A DNA stretch of 64,000 nt, taken from NCBI GenBank assembly GCA_036172665.1, contig CM069876.1, positions 42,749,001 to 42,813,000 of the forward strand. The letters run 5' to 3'. Source of the DNA: Prosopocoilus inquinatus (Eukaryota > Arthropoda > Insecta > Coleoptera > Lucanidae). This document shows, one piece after another, positions 54,440-64,000 of this stretch. Position numbers and translations under genes: made by a program. Under the pieces are notes generated by a model. The model ran no database searches. It saw only the letters and a list, made by a program, of their open reading frames with translations, and was not told the DNA's origin. Position 1 is the first letter of the stretch, and every line of letters begins with the position of its first letter.

Positions 54440-55165
54440 AAAAAAAATTAAGTTTCAAGGTCAACCCAACTAAAACTAGCTTAAGTGCAGTTGGTCTAAG
54501 GAAAGAATTATTAAATAAAGGAAATTATAAAAAATTAAAGCAACAAAAATCTAAAATCAGGCGTTTCACAAACAGTTTCAAGGTCAAATCCAACCAGACT
54601 GAATCCAATCCATTTTTCAAAGTCATTTCAATCCAACTAAGAAAAGAAAATTAAATGTAAATTTCCAAAAACATAAAATATCGTCAAAAATCGACCCAAT
54701 CCAACTGAAAGTGATCTAAGCGCAGGCGGCCGAAAAATTCTAAAAAAACTCATATATTTGAAATGGCATTTTCAAGGTCAACCCAACCCAACTTAAAAAA
54801 AAGGAAATTAAATGTAAATTTCGAAAAACAAAATTTTTAAAAACGTTTTCAAGGTCAACCCAACGCAACTGAATCCAATCTAAGTGGTGGAGGCAGCCTA
54901 GAAATTCAAAAAAATAAAATAAAAACTCAAACATTTTAAATAACATTTTCAAAGTCAACCCCCCAACTAAGAAAAAGGAAATTGGACGTAAATTTCGAAA
55001 AACACAAGAAATCGCAAAAACAGCTTCAAGGATAACCCAACCCAACTGAATCTAAGTGGAGGCAACCCAAAAATTCTAAAAAAAAAATTGAAAATGGCAT
55101 TTCCAAGGTCAACTCAACTCAAATTGTAAAAAAGGAAATTTCGACAAATTAAAGCAAAAAGAATT
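54440..55165. repeat. AACCCAACC-type array
   Basis: TTTCAAGGTCAACCCAACC-type phrases near 54454, 54771, 54847 and 54947. Between them are CTGAATCCAATCTAAGTGG, AAAAGGAAATTAAATGTAAA and AATTCTAAAAAAA. More regular (about 80-110 bp) than the other members of the family. Confidence 0.75.
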
Positions 55166-55270
55166 CGAAAACCCACGAATGGGAGCTATCGATTTCATCC
55201 CGGAAATAATTTTCTTATCATCACTATAACCATATAACCATCTGCTAGGGCGCGGGGAACTTTTTCTGCT

Positions 55271-55333
55271 CAAAACCTACTCCCTGTTAGATGTCGCGGC
55301 CCTCCAAATCTACTTTATTTATTTATTTTTCTC
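55271..55333. repeat. Block shared with 31.45-31.51 kb
   Basis: CTACTCCCTGTTAGATGTCG then CGGCCCTCCAAATCTACT. See the copy at 31446-31507. Confidence 0.8.
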
Positions 55334-55699
55334 TCCCGAGCTCTGTAAAGCTTTCACCGACTTGAACGGGGAACGCAGCGCCTTCGACTTCTTGCGAAAA
55401 ACGCGCTCATGCGCCATCAGGAACGTGCTTTATCTTAACGTGCCTGGCAGTATTTCAAACGCCTTCAAACATCTCTAGTTCTGGAACGTAAGTAAAAAAT
55501 TAAATGCGATTGATACTTTGTTTACCTCGCAATGATTTGGCGTCGCAATTCGCAACGAAAAAAAAAGTTCCTTTGTGCAAGGAACAACAACAAATTAGGT
55601 TTTTAATTTAAAATATCTTTAAGAAGAAAACGTTAAAGATCTCTCTATTAATCACAAATTGCTATAATGTTTTCCATACCTCGAACCACCGCAGTCACT

Positions 55700-56250
55700 A
55701 AAGACAATAACAAACATAACGGACGGACTAAAGACGGTTACTAATCAGCATAATTTAATTCACATTGTGTCCGGCATACAAAACCGTCCGTATTTGGAGC
55801 GATGACAAATTAGCGACCAATTTGTATTTCCCATCGCGCGCCAAATTGGCCGTGCGCTGATTTTTAAGCAAACAAAAATGCGCTGCGCGCCGCTGGGAAA
55901 AACGGAGGAAGAGAAGAGAAGAGAAGAGAAGAGAAGAGAGAGCAGCGGATCAATTAGAGGAGCTCCGGACCGATCAAAATGCGGTTTGCCTTGAATACGA
56001 AATTTTACGTGTTCGGAGAATCTCGAAAAAAAAACACGGATCGAGAAGGATTACTTAAGGTGGTACCCGTGCATAAAAGCGTGCGCAAATATTGTGTCAG
56101 TGTTGACTTAAGTTGTTAGGAGGTGTTGGATCATTTTGCGACTTGCAGCAAGGTGTGACCGTATCCGTCGAAAATTGCACGATGCATGAACTTAAGATAA
56201 AAGCAAGTTGGAATTACAGCCACCAGATGGAGATGTGCGCAAAACTCTTC
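55700..56250 (+). promoter_or_regulatory. Low-copy patch with a TATA-initiator pair
   Basis: Balanced composition (GCGCGCCAAATTGGCC, TGCGCTGCGCGCC), a (GAAGA)n run at 55912-55940, then CATAAAAG at 56072-56079 and TCAGT at 56097-56101. If A at 56099 is +1, the TATA-like box lies at about -27, the usual spacing. A donor-like AAG|GTGTGA follows near 56151. No clear downstream coding exon was found. Confidence 0.3.
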
Positions 56251-56399
56251 TCATTGATACCTACACTGCATGAATACTGAATTGAAACTTCTTTTCCCAA
56301 ACGTGTTGAGAAGACCTGCAGTCAAAAAGACCAATTCTGGATATTGGTCGAAAACTATAAAGCATTTACTATCTAATTTATATGTACGACGAATATGAA

Positions 56400-59300
56400 T
56401 TCAGCAGCGCCATCTTTTAATGAAGAGAAAAAGCGTCTCACTTACCGTGAGTTTTAAGAAACTTTGACTGGTCTCCCTGCAATGCCTTTTTAGTAACGTT
56501 TCGAAAACATTTTATAAGGAAAAAGAAACTAGTTTTAGAAGTCTGACAAACTGTCAATAGATGGCGCTCTGAAGAGGAACTCTCAAGTTACTCGACAAAT
56601 AACTTTCAGCTAAAGTCTCCAGACTTACAAAGTAACACCAACTGCAACATTCTGTCTCGGAATTTAAACAGAATATTCAAACCTCTTGAACGTTGCCTCA
56701 CTTAACTTAACGCCATCTTTTGGGCGTTCGTTATTAACATTTAAATGTTACGCTTTTCTAATGTTTAAATCCCATTATTCGGTCTCGTCAATCACCTCCA
56801 ATCTTCAACAGTAACATTTTGAAAAATTTTGTTGCAAATCGTTTTTGATTGCAGTGAAAACCTTGAGCAGCCTTTGTACAGCTGTTTCAGCCCTGCTTGG
56901 GGCTTCGTCAGCAGAGACGAATGTCAGGTCAAAAAGCGATCGTAGATTGTCGCTGTTTTGTCTATTCAGTAACATTTTGGTTCCAAAATTAATTAAAACG
57001 TTTGTGTCTTTAGTTTCTTTTGCACGTTACTTTCTCAAGGTCATCTTTTGGCTGGTAATTGCCTCACTTATCGCCATCTGTTGGCGTTCCTTATTAAAAT
57101 TTAGCTTTTCTAGTGTTTAGACCCATTGACCCATTATTCGCTCTCATCAATTAACTCCGGAATCTCCAACAGCAACATTTTGGTTCCAAAATTAAATAAA
57201 ACGTGTTTGAAGCTGAAGTTTCTTCCACAGTACTTCCTCAAGGTCATCTTTAGGCTGGCAATAAAAACTTTTTTCAGGTAAAAATAAAATAATTATTAAC
57301 TATTTCGGTTGCTTAGTTTTCAAATCCAATTTTTTTCTTCGTCAGTTTAAAGTCTGTAAGATGTGTAAAGAATCCGACGCTCCTTGAATATTGCCTCACT
57401 CAGCGCCATCTCTTGGCCGACAATAAAATCTCCTTTGTTAAAATTGAAATGTTTCAGTTTTCGTCTTCGTCGTAGTTTAAAGTTTTTCGATCCCACTAAC
57501 TACCAACCGTAGCATTTTTTTAAGCTTCTTGAAAATTATACCTCACTTAAAGCCATCTTTCGGCGGAGAAAAAAATTTCTTTGTGTAAAAATTTCGCCTT
57601 TATTAAATCGTCAAATCCTCAAATCTTCTTCATGCGTTTGAAGTCCGTAGTCTATCAGCATTTTGGTTCCAATTTAAACATTTGAATGTGAAGCTTCTTC
57701 TTAAAAGTCATCTTTTGGCGGACAACGAAAACTTCTTTACGTATTTTTTTTTATTATGTAAGTGTTTCAGGCGCTTAATTTTCAAATCCAGTTTTCTTTT
57801 CCGTGAGTTTAAAGTCCTCAGACCACCAGCAGCAGCATTTTGGTTACAAAATTAAAGTGAACACCTGAATGCGGAGCTTCTTGAACTGTACATCACGCAA
57901 AGCCATCTTTTGGCGGGAAACGGTACTTTTTATTAAAATTTCACAAGTGTCAGTTGCCTCATCTTCAAATCTATCTTCGCCTTCATATTTCCCATGCGCG
58001 TTTTGATAAATAACTGGAAATGTCCATCCTGGACACATGAACTACCATCAATTGAACTATTTTAGTTCCTTCTATAACTTCACTACATGACATTTTTAGG
58101 CGGGCAACAAAAAACTTTCTTATGTAATTTTTAAATTATTTTATTAAGTGTTTCAGTTGCGTAAGCTTCAAATCCAATTTTCTTCTTCGTGAGTTTAAAG
58201 TCCGTAGACCACCAGATGCGGTTTTTTGGTTACAAATTTAAACTGAACATCTGAATGTGAAGCATCTTGAACTTTATCTCAACCAACGCCGTCTTTTGAC
58301 AGAGAGCGGAGGCTTCTTATCATCATTTTACATGCAGTTGTTTTCAGTTGTCATTTTCGCCTTCATCTTTTCCAATAATTTTAAATGCCCATCTTGTTAC
58401 ACTTTAACTACCACCAGTTGAACTGTTTTAGTTTCTTCTATTACCGCACACAACGCCATCTTTTGACCAGCAACAAAAACCTCTTTATTTCATTTTTGAT
58501 TGTATCAATACCCAAATCCGTTTTTTGTTGCGTGTTTTCATATTTTCCAGGCGTCCGAACAAGGAATTTAGGAAAATACTGTAGATGCATAAAATGCAAT
58601 ATCACACAATATCTCACTCAATGCCATCTCTTGGCGGACGCAAGAACCTCCTCATTACATTTATTCCCTAGTTATATGAACTATCACCGTTCGGAGGAGC
58701 ATTTTTCTCTTGAATTTAAATTAACATTTAAGACGGTAGCGCATCCTGAATATTTCTTCACACAACGCCATCTCTTGACGATACAAAAACTTACTTGTTA
58801 CATTTTCGTTACGTTTTCCCATTTGCGTTTGCAAACGGACGAACGATTTGTAAACTAGGAGAAGCAGTATTTCAGTTTCGAATTTAAACTGAGCAGTGAA
58901 AACTGTGACTTCTTGAATACCATCACACTCGACGCCATCTCTTGGCGGACGTAAGAATTTTTCTTATTATATTTTCTTCATGATGGTTTTCCGCTTACAT
59001 TTACAAAAAACTGCGTATGAAAACGACTTGTAAACTTTCGTGGCTTGCAGCATTTTAACTTCGAATTTAAATTAAGTATCTGAAATTATGACTCCTTGAA
59101 TTTTATCAAATTCGACGCCATCTCTTGGGAAACGCAAGAACTTACTTACTTACGTTGCATTTTCATTACGTTTTTTAACTTACGTTTGCAAACCAACGAA
59201 CGATTTTAAACTAAAAGTTGTAAAAATATTTATGAATATTATCACACTCGACGCCATCTCTTAGCGGACGTAAGAATTTTCCTTATTACATTTCCTTCTT

Positions 59301-59770
59301 AATGGTTTTCCGCTTACATTGACAAATAACTGCGTATGAAAACGACTTGTAAACTTTCGTGGCTTGCAGCATTTTGACGTCGAATTTAAATTAAACATTT
59401 AAAACTATAAGTTTTTGAATTTCATCAAATTCAACGCCATCTCTTGGGAAACGCAAAAACTTACTTGTTGCATTTTCATTACGTTTTTCCACTTACGATT
59501 TGTAAAGTACGAGCAGCAGTTTAGCTTCGAATTTAAACTGAAAATATTTCTGAATATTTTCATACTCGATGCCATCTCTTGGGGGACGTAGGAACTTCCC
59601 TATTACATTTTCTTCATAATGGTTTTCCGCTTACATTGACAAACAACTGCGTACGAAAACAACCTGTAAGCTTTCATGGCTTGCAGGACTTTGGCGTCGA
59701 ATTTACAATAAATATTTAAAACTGTAACTTCTGGAATATTGTCTAACTCAACGTCATCTATTGGCAGAAA
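56400..59770. repeat. Long degenerate array with GCCATCT..TGGCG core, ~20 units
   Basis: Cores of the type CGCCATCTYTTGGCGG occur about every 140-195 bp: near 56406, 56711, 57072, 57401, 57551, 57707, 57903, 58450, 58622, 58765, 58932, 59116, 59251, 59434, 59571 and 59752, plus weaker ones. Almost all are in one orientation. Flanks share GCAGCATTTTGGTTACAAAA and AATTTAAAYTGAA. From about 58930 the array is a dimer of ~320 bp (58932, 59251 and 59571 carry CGGACGTAAGAA; 59116 and 59434 carry GGGAAACGCAA). CGCCA and TGGCG form a short inverted repeat. Confidence 0.9.
56865..56920 (-). ncRNA. Hammerhead-ribozyme-like motif, core intact
   Basis: Minus strand: CUGACGA, stem II AGCCC-CAAGCA-GGGCU (five perfect pairs), GAAAC, then AGC...GCU closing a short stem III and a CUC triplet fitting NUH. 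The core CUGANGA ... GAAA is complete. Stem I is not evident: CUCUG precedes the core but no complementary CAGAG follows the cleavage triplet. So it may be inactive, or may pair at a distance. It lies in a ~110-bp insertion within a unit of the surrounding array, between two copies of CAGTAACATTTTG. Confidence 0.5.
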
Positions 59771-61200
59771 TTTTCTTCACTTTTTTCACCTAATTGAAGG
59801 GCGGGTAAATTATTTGTTAGATTTTCCGTCCAGTTAAAGTCTCCAAAAGGATACATTTCAAGAACCCATCTTGGTTCAAGATTAAAAGGAAAGGGGCGGT
59901 TTCTTGGACATAACCTCAATTGCAAAAGAATTACGGTATCAAAACTAATATTAAGTTAAATGAGATGAAGAAGTGAGGGACGAGACGAAGACGAGAAAAA
60001 GGGCAATGGCAGATGAACCCAAATAGCACTCACAAAAAAGTCGCAAAGGATACGATTTGAGGGATCGGGGAATTTGAAGAGTTTCTGGGTGGGGTGGGGT
60101 GGGGGGCGGGAGAGATGAAAGACCCTTTAATATAACCATGTATAATACGTAATAGCTTTCGCCAAATACAAAAGGCTTATAACATCCTCGGTTCAGGTAC
60201 TCTCCTTTACAATGACCACTTTTCTTTTTCAATTTCGATTGCCCTCCCCCCCAACTCAGTTCTCCCGAATCTGATAAACGACCGAAAGCAATAAGGAAAT
60301 TATTAAAAAGTCGCTCTTCAATTTGAGGAGATCTCGGCTACCTGTTGAGAATGTGTATTAAGAGGCGACCATGACGACCAGATGTTAATTTCAGATAAAC
60401 GACGATTCATCCATCACGTGTACGATAAACAGGCGCTGAAATATGTGTTTCCTAATAGTGGCAACCTTCACGTAAACATTCGCACAAGGTGACGTGTCTA
60501 ATGACAATAAATACTTGAAAATTTTAGCGCTGCCTGGCACAAATAATAATGCAAATTGTACCTGTAAACATGGAAGAAAATGGCCTTCGCGAAAAACCAA
60601 AACACAAAGTTTTGCTTTTTTATAATTGCATTTGGGAACAACAACTAAAGCCTCGTATGCACTGAGTAAGAGAGAGATTTGTCTGTAGTTTCTGTATGTA
60701 TCGAGCCAGTTCTTTTTTTTTTTTTTGGTCATTAACTGGACACCTCGAGATACTGACATGAGACTTTTCCAAGAGAAATTTTAGACAGTTTATACAAGGT
60801 CTGCGGATAAATCTCTTGCAGTGTGTACGGGGCTTAACACGAGTGCACGCGAGGAGATCTTTAGAAAGTAAGTCGACGTGCCGTGTTTCAACAATCAATC
60901 AATATATTATTGTGTTGAAGTATGTAAAGAATTTCTGTCAGGTTTGCGTTGCACTCGGCGAGGCAAGGTTGTTTGTCATTTGCTATTTTTGCGCTTATTG
61001 CTTTACGACGTATTTGTTCGGCTTTATCTACAAAGGCAATCATCGAGTCTCTCGGTTTACCTCTAAAATGGAATACCTCGTGTATATTTTATGTTAATTT
61101 TAGGTACAACCGTCGCGGATGATTTTGATCAGGAATTTAAAATCTGCACATAAATTCGTTCGCGTTTAGTAACCATCAAATGAAAATTCGAATTTAAAAT
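59771..61200. other. Low-copy non-coding DNA with a strong G4 motif
   Basis: No exon recognised. Several open frames on both strands lack family features. Base composition is more balanced than in the arrays, so regulatory DNA is possible. Confidence 0.35.
60087..60110 (+). other. G-quadruplex-forming tract
   Basis: Five G runs of 3, 4, 4, 6 and 3 separated by single bases (T, T, T, C). Four or more runs of at least three G with one-base loops is the most stable known G4 pattern. Confidence 0.85.
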
Positions 61201-61218
61201 GAAGACTGTTTTTGTCAG

Positions 61219-62412
61219 TAAGCAGGGTTGCCAACTTTGGAAGACTCGCGCCAAATTTAATCTCAATTATCCCCCAAATCGTCCAAATTTCAAGTTTGAC
61301 AGTTACGTCGTTTCTGTTTACGATCCTTTTGTGATCAGAGTATGCTACAGTAGGGTGACATCTTTGTTTTTATTGATTTTCTGTTGTTTTGTGTTTGATT
61401 CTACAGACACTTGTAAAATAAAAATGCCGCTTTAGGAAAATGCTGATACTAGTTACGTTACATAACCTCAACATACAGCTAGATTTATGAAAGGATGAAG
61501 CGAATTCTCACTGTTTAAATGTGATTTAACGAATGTAATAACTCGAATTGACGTCAAATGATTGACGGTTGACATTCTAATGACAGCCAGAACCAGGGTT
61601 GTCAACTTTGGAAGATTCCAGCGCGCCAAATTTAATCTCAATTATCGCCCAAATCGTCCAAATTTCAAGTTTGACAGTTACGTCGTTTCTGTTTACGATC
61701 TTTTTGTAATCACATTAGGGTGACATCTTTGTTTTTATTGATTTTCTGTTGTTTTGTGTTTGATTCTACAGACACTTGTAAAATAAAAATGCCGCTTTAG
61801 GAAAATGCTGATACTAGTTACGTTACATAACCTCAACATACAGCTAGATTTATGAAAGGATGAAGCGAATTCTCACTGTTTAAATGTGATTTAACGAATG
61901 TAATAACTCGAATTGACGTCAAATGATTGACGGTTGACATTCTAATGACAGCCAGAACCAGGGTTGCCAACTTTGGAAGATACCAGCGCGCCAAATTTAA
62001 TCTCAATTATCGCCCAAATCGCCCAAATTTCAAGTTTGACAGTTACGTCGTTTCTGTTTACGATCTTTTTGTAATCACATTAGGGTGACATCTTTGTTTT
62101 TATTGATTTTCTGTTGTTTTGTGTTTGATTTTACAGACACTTGTAAAATAAAAATGCCGCTTTAGGAAAATCCTGATACTAGTTACGTTACATAACCTCA
62201 ACATACAGCTAGATTTATGAAAGGATCAAGCGAACTCTCACTGTTTAAATTTGATTTAACGAATGTAATAACTCTAATTGACGTCAAATGATTGACGGTT
62301 GACAGTCTAATGACAGACAGAACCAGGCTTGCCAACTTTCGAAGATTCGAGCGCGCCAAATTTAATCGCAATTATCGCCCAAATCGCTCAGTTTTCAAGT
62401 TTGACAGTTAAG
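61219..62412. repeat. 365-bp tandem repeat, three units plus a partial
   Basis: TTGCCAACTTTGG marks units at 61228, 61599, 61964 and 62329 (371, 365, 365 bp). Units share GACAGTTACGTCGTTTCTGT, TTATTGATTTTCTGTTGTTT, AAAATAAAAATGCCGCTTTA, ACATAACCTCAACATACAGC and ATTGACGTCAAATGATTGAC. Units 2 and 3 differ at only a few positions. The fourth stops after about 85 bp. Confidence 0.97.
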
Positions 62413-62780
62413 TCGTCAAGTTCATTTGTATAGTTCTTCAATTCCTATTTCATTTTTATGATAGGGTCTTATATCTAAAGAAATTAATTCGGCTTACAAA
62501 GAGTAAGTACCGGAAATAATTTTTAGGTAACAAAGTCTGAAAATTTCGAATTTCGAACACTTGTTTCCCCTTTTACTTTACAAAGAAATAAAAAAAAGGG
62601 TAATTTTTACTCCTATAATAGGTCATTGGCGATTTGATCAAAAACATTTGGCGTCTTTTCTTTCAAACTTTCGAACTCGATCGAAATTTAAACAAGAGAC
62701 GATCGAAATTAAACTGAAAAATAATTTATTTATTTATTATTATTATTAGGGGTATTTTATTTTTGGGGAAGAAAAAATCA
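62413..62780. other. Non-coding flank of two arrays
   Basis: AT-rich; phrases such as GAGACGATCGAAATTAAA near 62696 already belong to the following minisatellite family. Confidence 0.35.
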
Positions 62781-64000
62781 ACGTTTTGATAATTAAACAA
62801 AAGACGACCGAAAGCAATGCGGAATTTTGAGAAACAAAAGAAAAATTAGTCTGATTGAATTTTAAACAAAAAACGATCGAATTTAAATTAACTGAAAATT
62901 GTAATTTTCAGAAAAGTTTTTTTTTTAAATCAAAATCGATGTTTGAGCAAAAGACGATCGAAAGCAAGGCGACGATATCGACTTTCGTACAAAAGACGAT
63001 CGAATTCTGAACAAAATAAGATCGAAATCGACACAGACGAACATTTTGGAGAATTAAGAAAATCGGATGCGTCGGGCATTGGCTCTTCAAGCTTTAAACA
63101 AACAACGATCGAAACCGATGCGAGAGTTTGACGAACGAGAAAAAACTGAAACAAAAGAAGATCGACTTTTGAATAAAAGGCGATCGAAACCAATACGCAA
63201 ATTTTTTGCGGAACAAGAGAATCGAATGAGTCGTGCTTTGATCAAGCTTTAATAAGCAAAAGACGATACAAAACCGTCGCGAGCTTTGACGAACGAGAAA
63301 AATTTAAAACAAAGGACGATCGACTTTTAAACAAAAGACGATCGACTTTTAAACAAAAGATGATCGACTTTTAAACAAAAGATGATCGATTGTTAAACAA
63401 AAGACGATCGAAATCAATACGAAAATATGAGGAACAAGAAATTCGTAAGCGTCAGGTTCTGATCAAGCTTTAAACAAAAGATGATCGATTTTTAAACAAA
63501 AGACGACCGAAATCACCACGAAAATTTAAGGAACAAGAAAATCGATTGCGCCGGGTTTTGATCAAGCTTTAAGCAAAAGACGATCGAAACAGTCGCGAGC
63601 TTTGAGGAACGAGAAAAATTTAAAACAAAGGTCGACCGACTTTTAAACAAAAAACAATCGACTTTTACACAAAAGACAATCGACTTTTAAACAAAAGATG
63701 ATCGACTTTTAAACAAAAGATGATCGATTGTTAAACAAAAGACGATCGAAATCAATACGAAAATATGAGGAACAAGAAATTCGTAAGCGTCAGGTTCTGA
63801 TCAAGCTTTAATAAGCAAAAGACGATCGAAAGCGTCGCGAGCTTTGACGAACGAGAAAAATTTAAAACAAACAAACGATCGACTTTTAAACAAAAGACCA
63901 TCGATTTTTAAACAAAAGACGGGCGATTTTTAAACAAAAGACTATCGACTTTTAAACGAAAGACAGTTGATATCAATAAGAAAATATGAGAAACAAGAAA
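62781..64000. repeat. AAACAAAAGACGATCGACTT minisatellite with higher-order structure
   Basis: Basic unit of about 20-22 bp (TTTTAAACAAAAGACGATCG + AC or AA), present dozens of times. A longer module (AAATCAATACGAAAATATGA, GGAACAAGAAATTCGTAAGC, GTCAGGTTCTGATCAAGCTT) occurs near 63410 and again near 63750, essentially identical, about 340 bp apart; variants lie near 63180 and 63510. The array runs off the right edge. Confidence 0.93.

Noticed and set aside
56845..57120. 91-codon plus-strand frame
   Set aside because: Runs through the hammerhead-like insertion and the GCCATCT array, has no ATG start and no family features.

Overview
The window is AT-rich, intron-bearing animal DNA, almost certainly from an insect. 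The order cannot be fixed from the sequence; a beetle is my guess. It has few genes and many repeats. I recognise three protein-coding loci, two proline tRNA genes, one intact LTR retrotransposon, a fragment of a non-LTR retrotransposon, about a dozen TIR elements or MITEs, and many tandem arrays. All identifications come from reading the sequence; no database search was run.

Layout. 1-4.6 kb: tandem and A-rich repeats, probably intron. 4.6-9.6 kb, minus strand: the first two coding exons (joined in phase 0) of a large PH-domain signalling protein that looks like the insect ARAP/RhoGAP15B family; the rest lies beyond the left edge. 9.6-12.1 kb: intergenic. 12.1-13.05 kb, plus strand: a single-exon SAMTOR (BMT2-like) gene, the S-adenosylmethionine sensor of the mTORC1 pathway, with a tiny upstream ORF overlapping its start. 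13.5-27 kb: two tRNA-Pro genes (AGG and UGG) among PIF/Harbinger-, hAT-, Tc1/mariner- and Tigger/pogo-like elements, some nested inside tandem arrays. 27-34 kb: T-rich blocks, an AACCCAACC-rich array and low-copy DNA. 34.3-37.0 kb: a small MITE, a LINE reverse-transcriptase fragment, and a hAT-like MITE packed with TATCGATA. 37.7-43.9 kb: a complete BEL/Pao retrotransposon with identical 320-bp LTRs, a 5-bp target duplication and an open gag-pol. 45.5-45.8 kb, plus strand: the first coding exon of an unidentified single-pass membrane protein with a signal peptide and a very short ectodomain. 46-64 kb: almost wholly tandem arrays, including a 2.4-kb ATCC-type higher-order repeat, a 3.4-kb array with about 20 copies of a GCCATCT..TGGCG core, a 365-bp array, and a GATCG minisatellite running off the right edge.

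Points most worth following: (1) two minus-strand hammerhead-ribozyme-like motifs at 54.3 and 56.9 kb, one with an intact core and the other with intact stems; (2) the array at 56.4-59.8 kb, whose repeated core resembles CTCF and YY1/Pho sites and recurs in the intron of the PH-domain gene and inside a hAT element; (3) a hAT MITE made mostly of DREF/BEAF-type CGATA sites; (4) the very young BEL/Pao copy; (5) two TIR elements sharing a 32-bp repeat unit. The host genes do not form a pathway together; SAMTOR and the PH-domain gene are simply neighbours, 2.5 kb apart and divergently transcribed.
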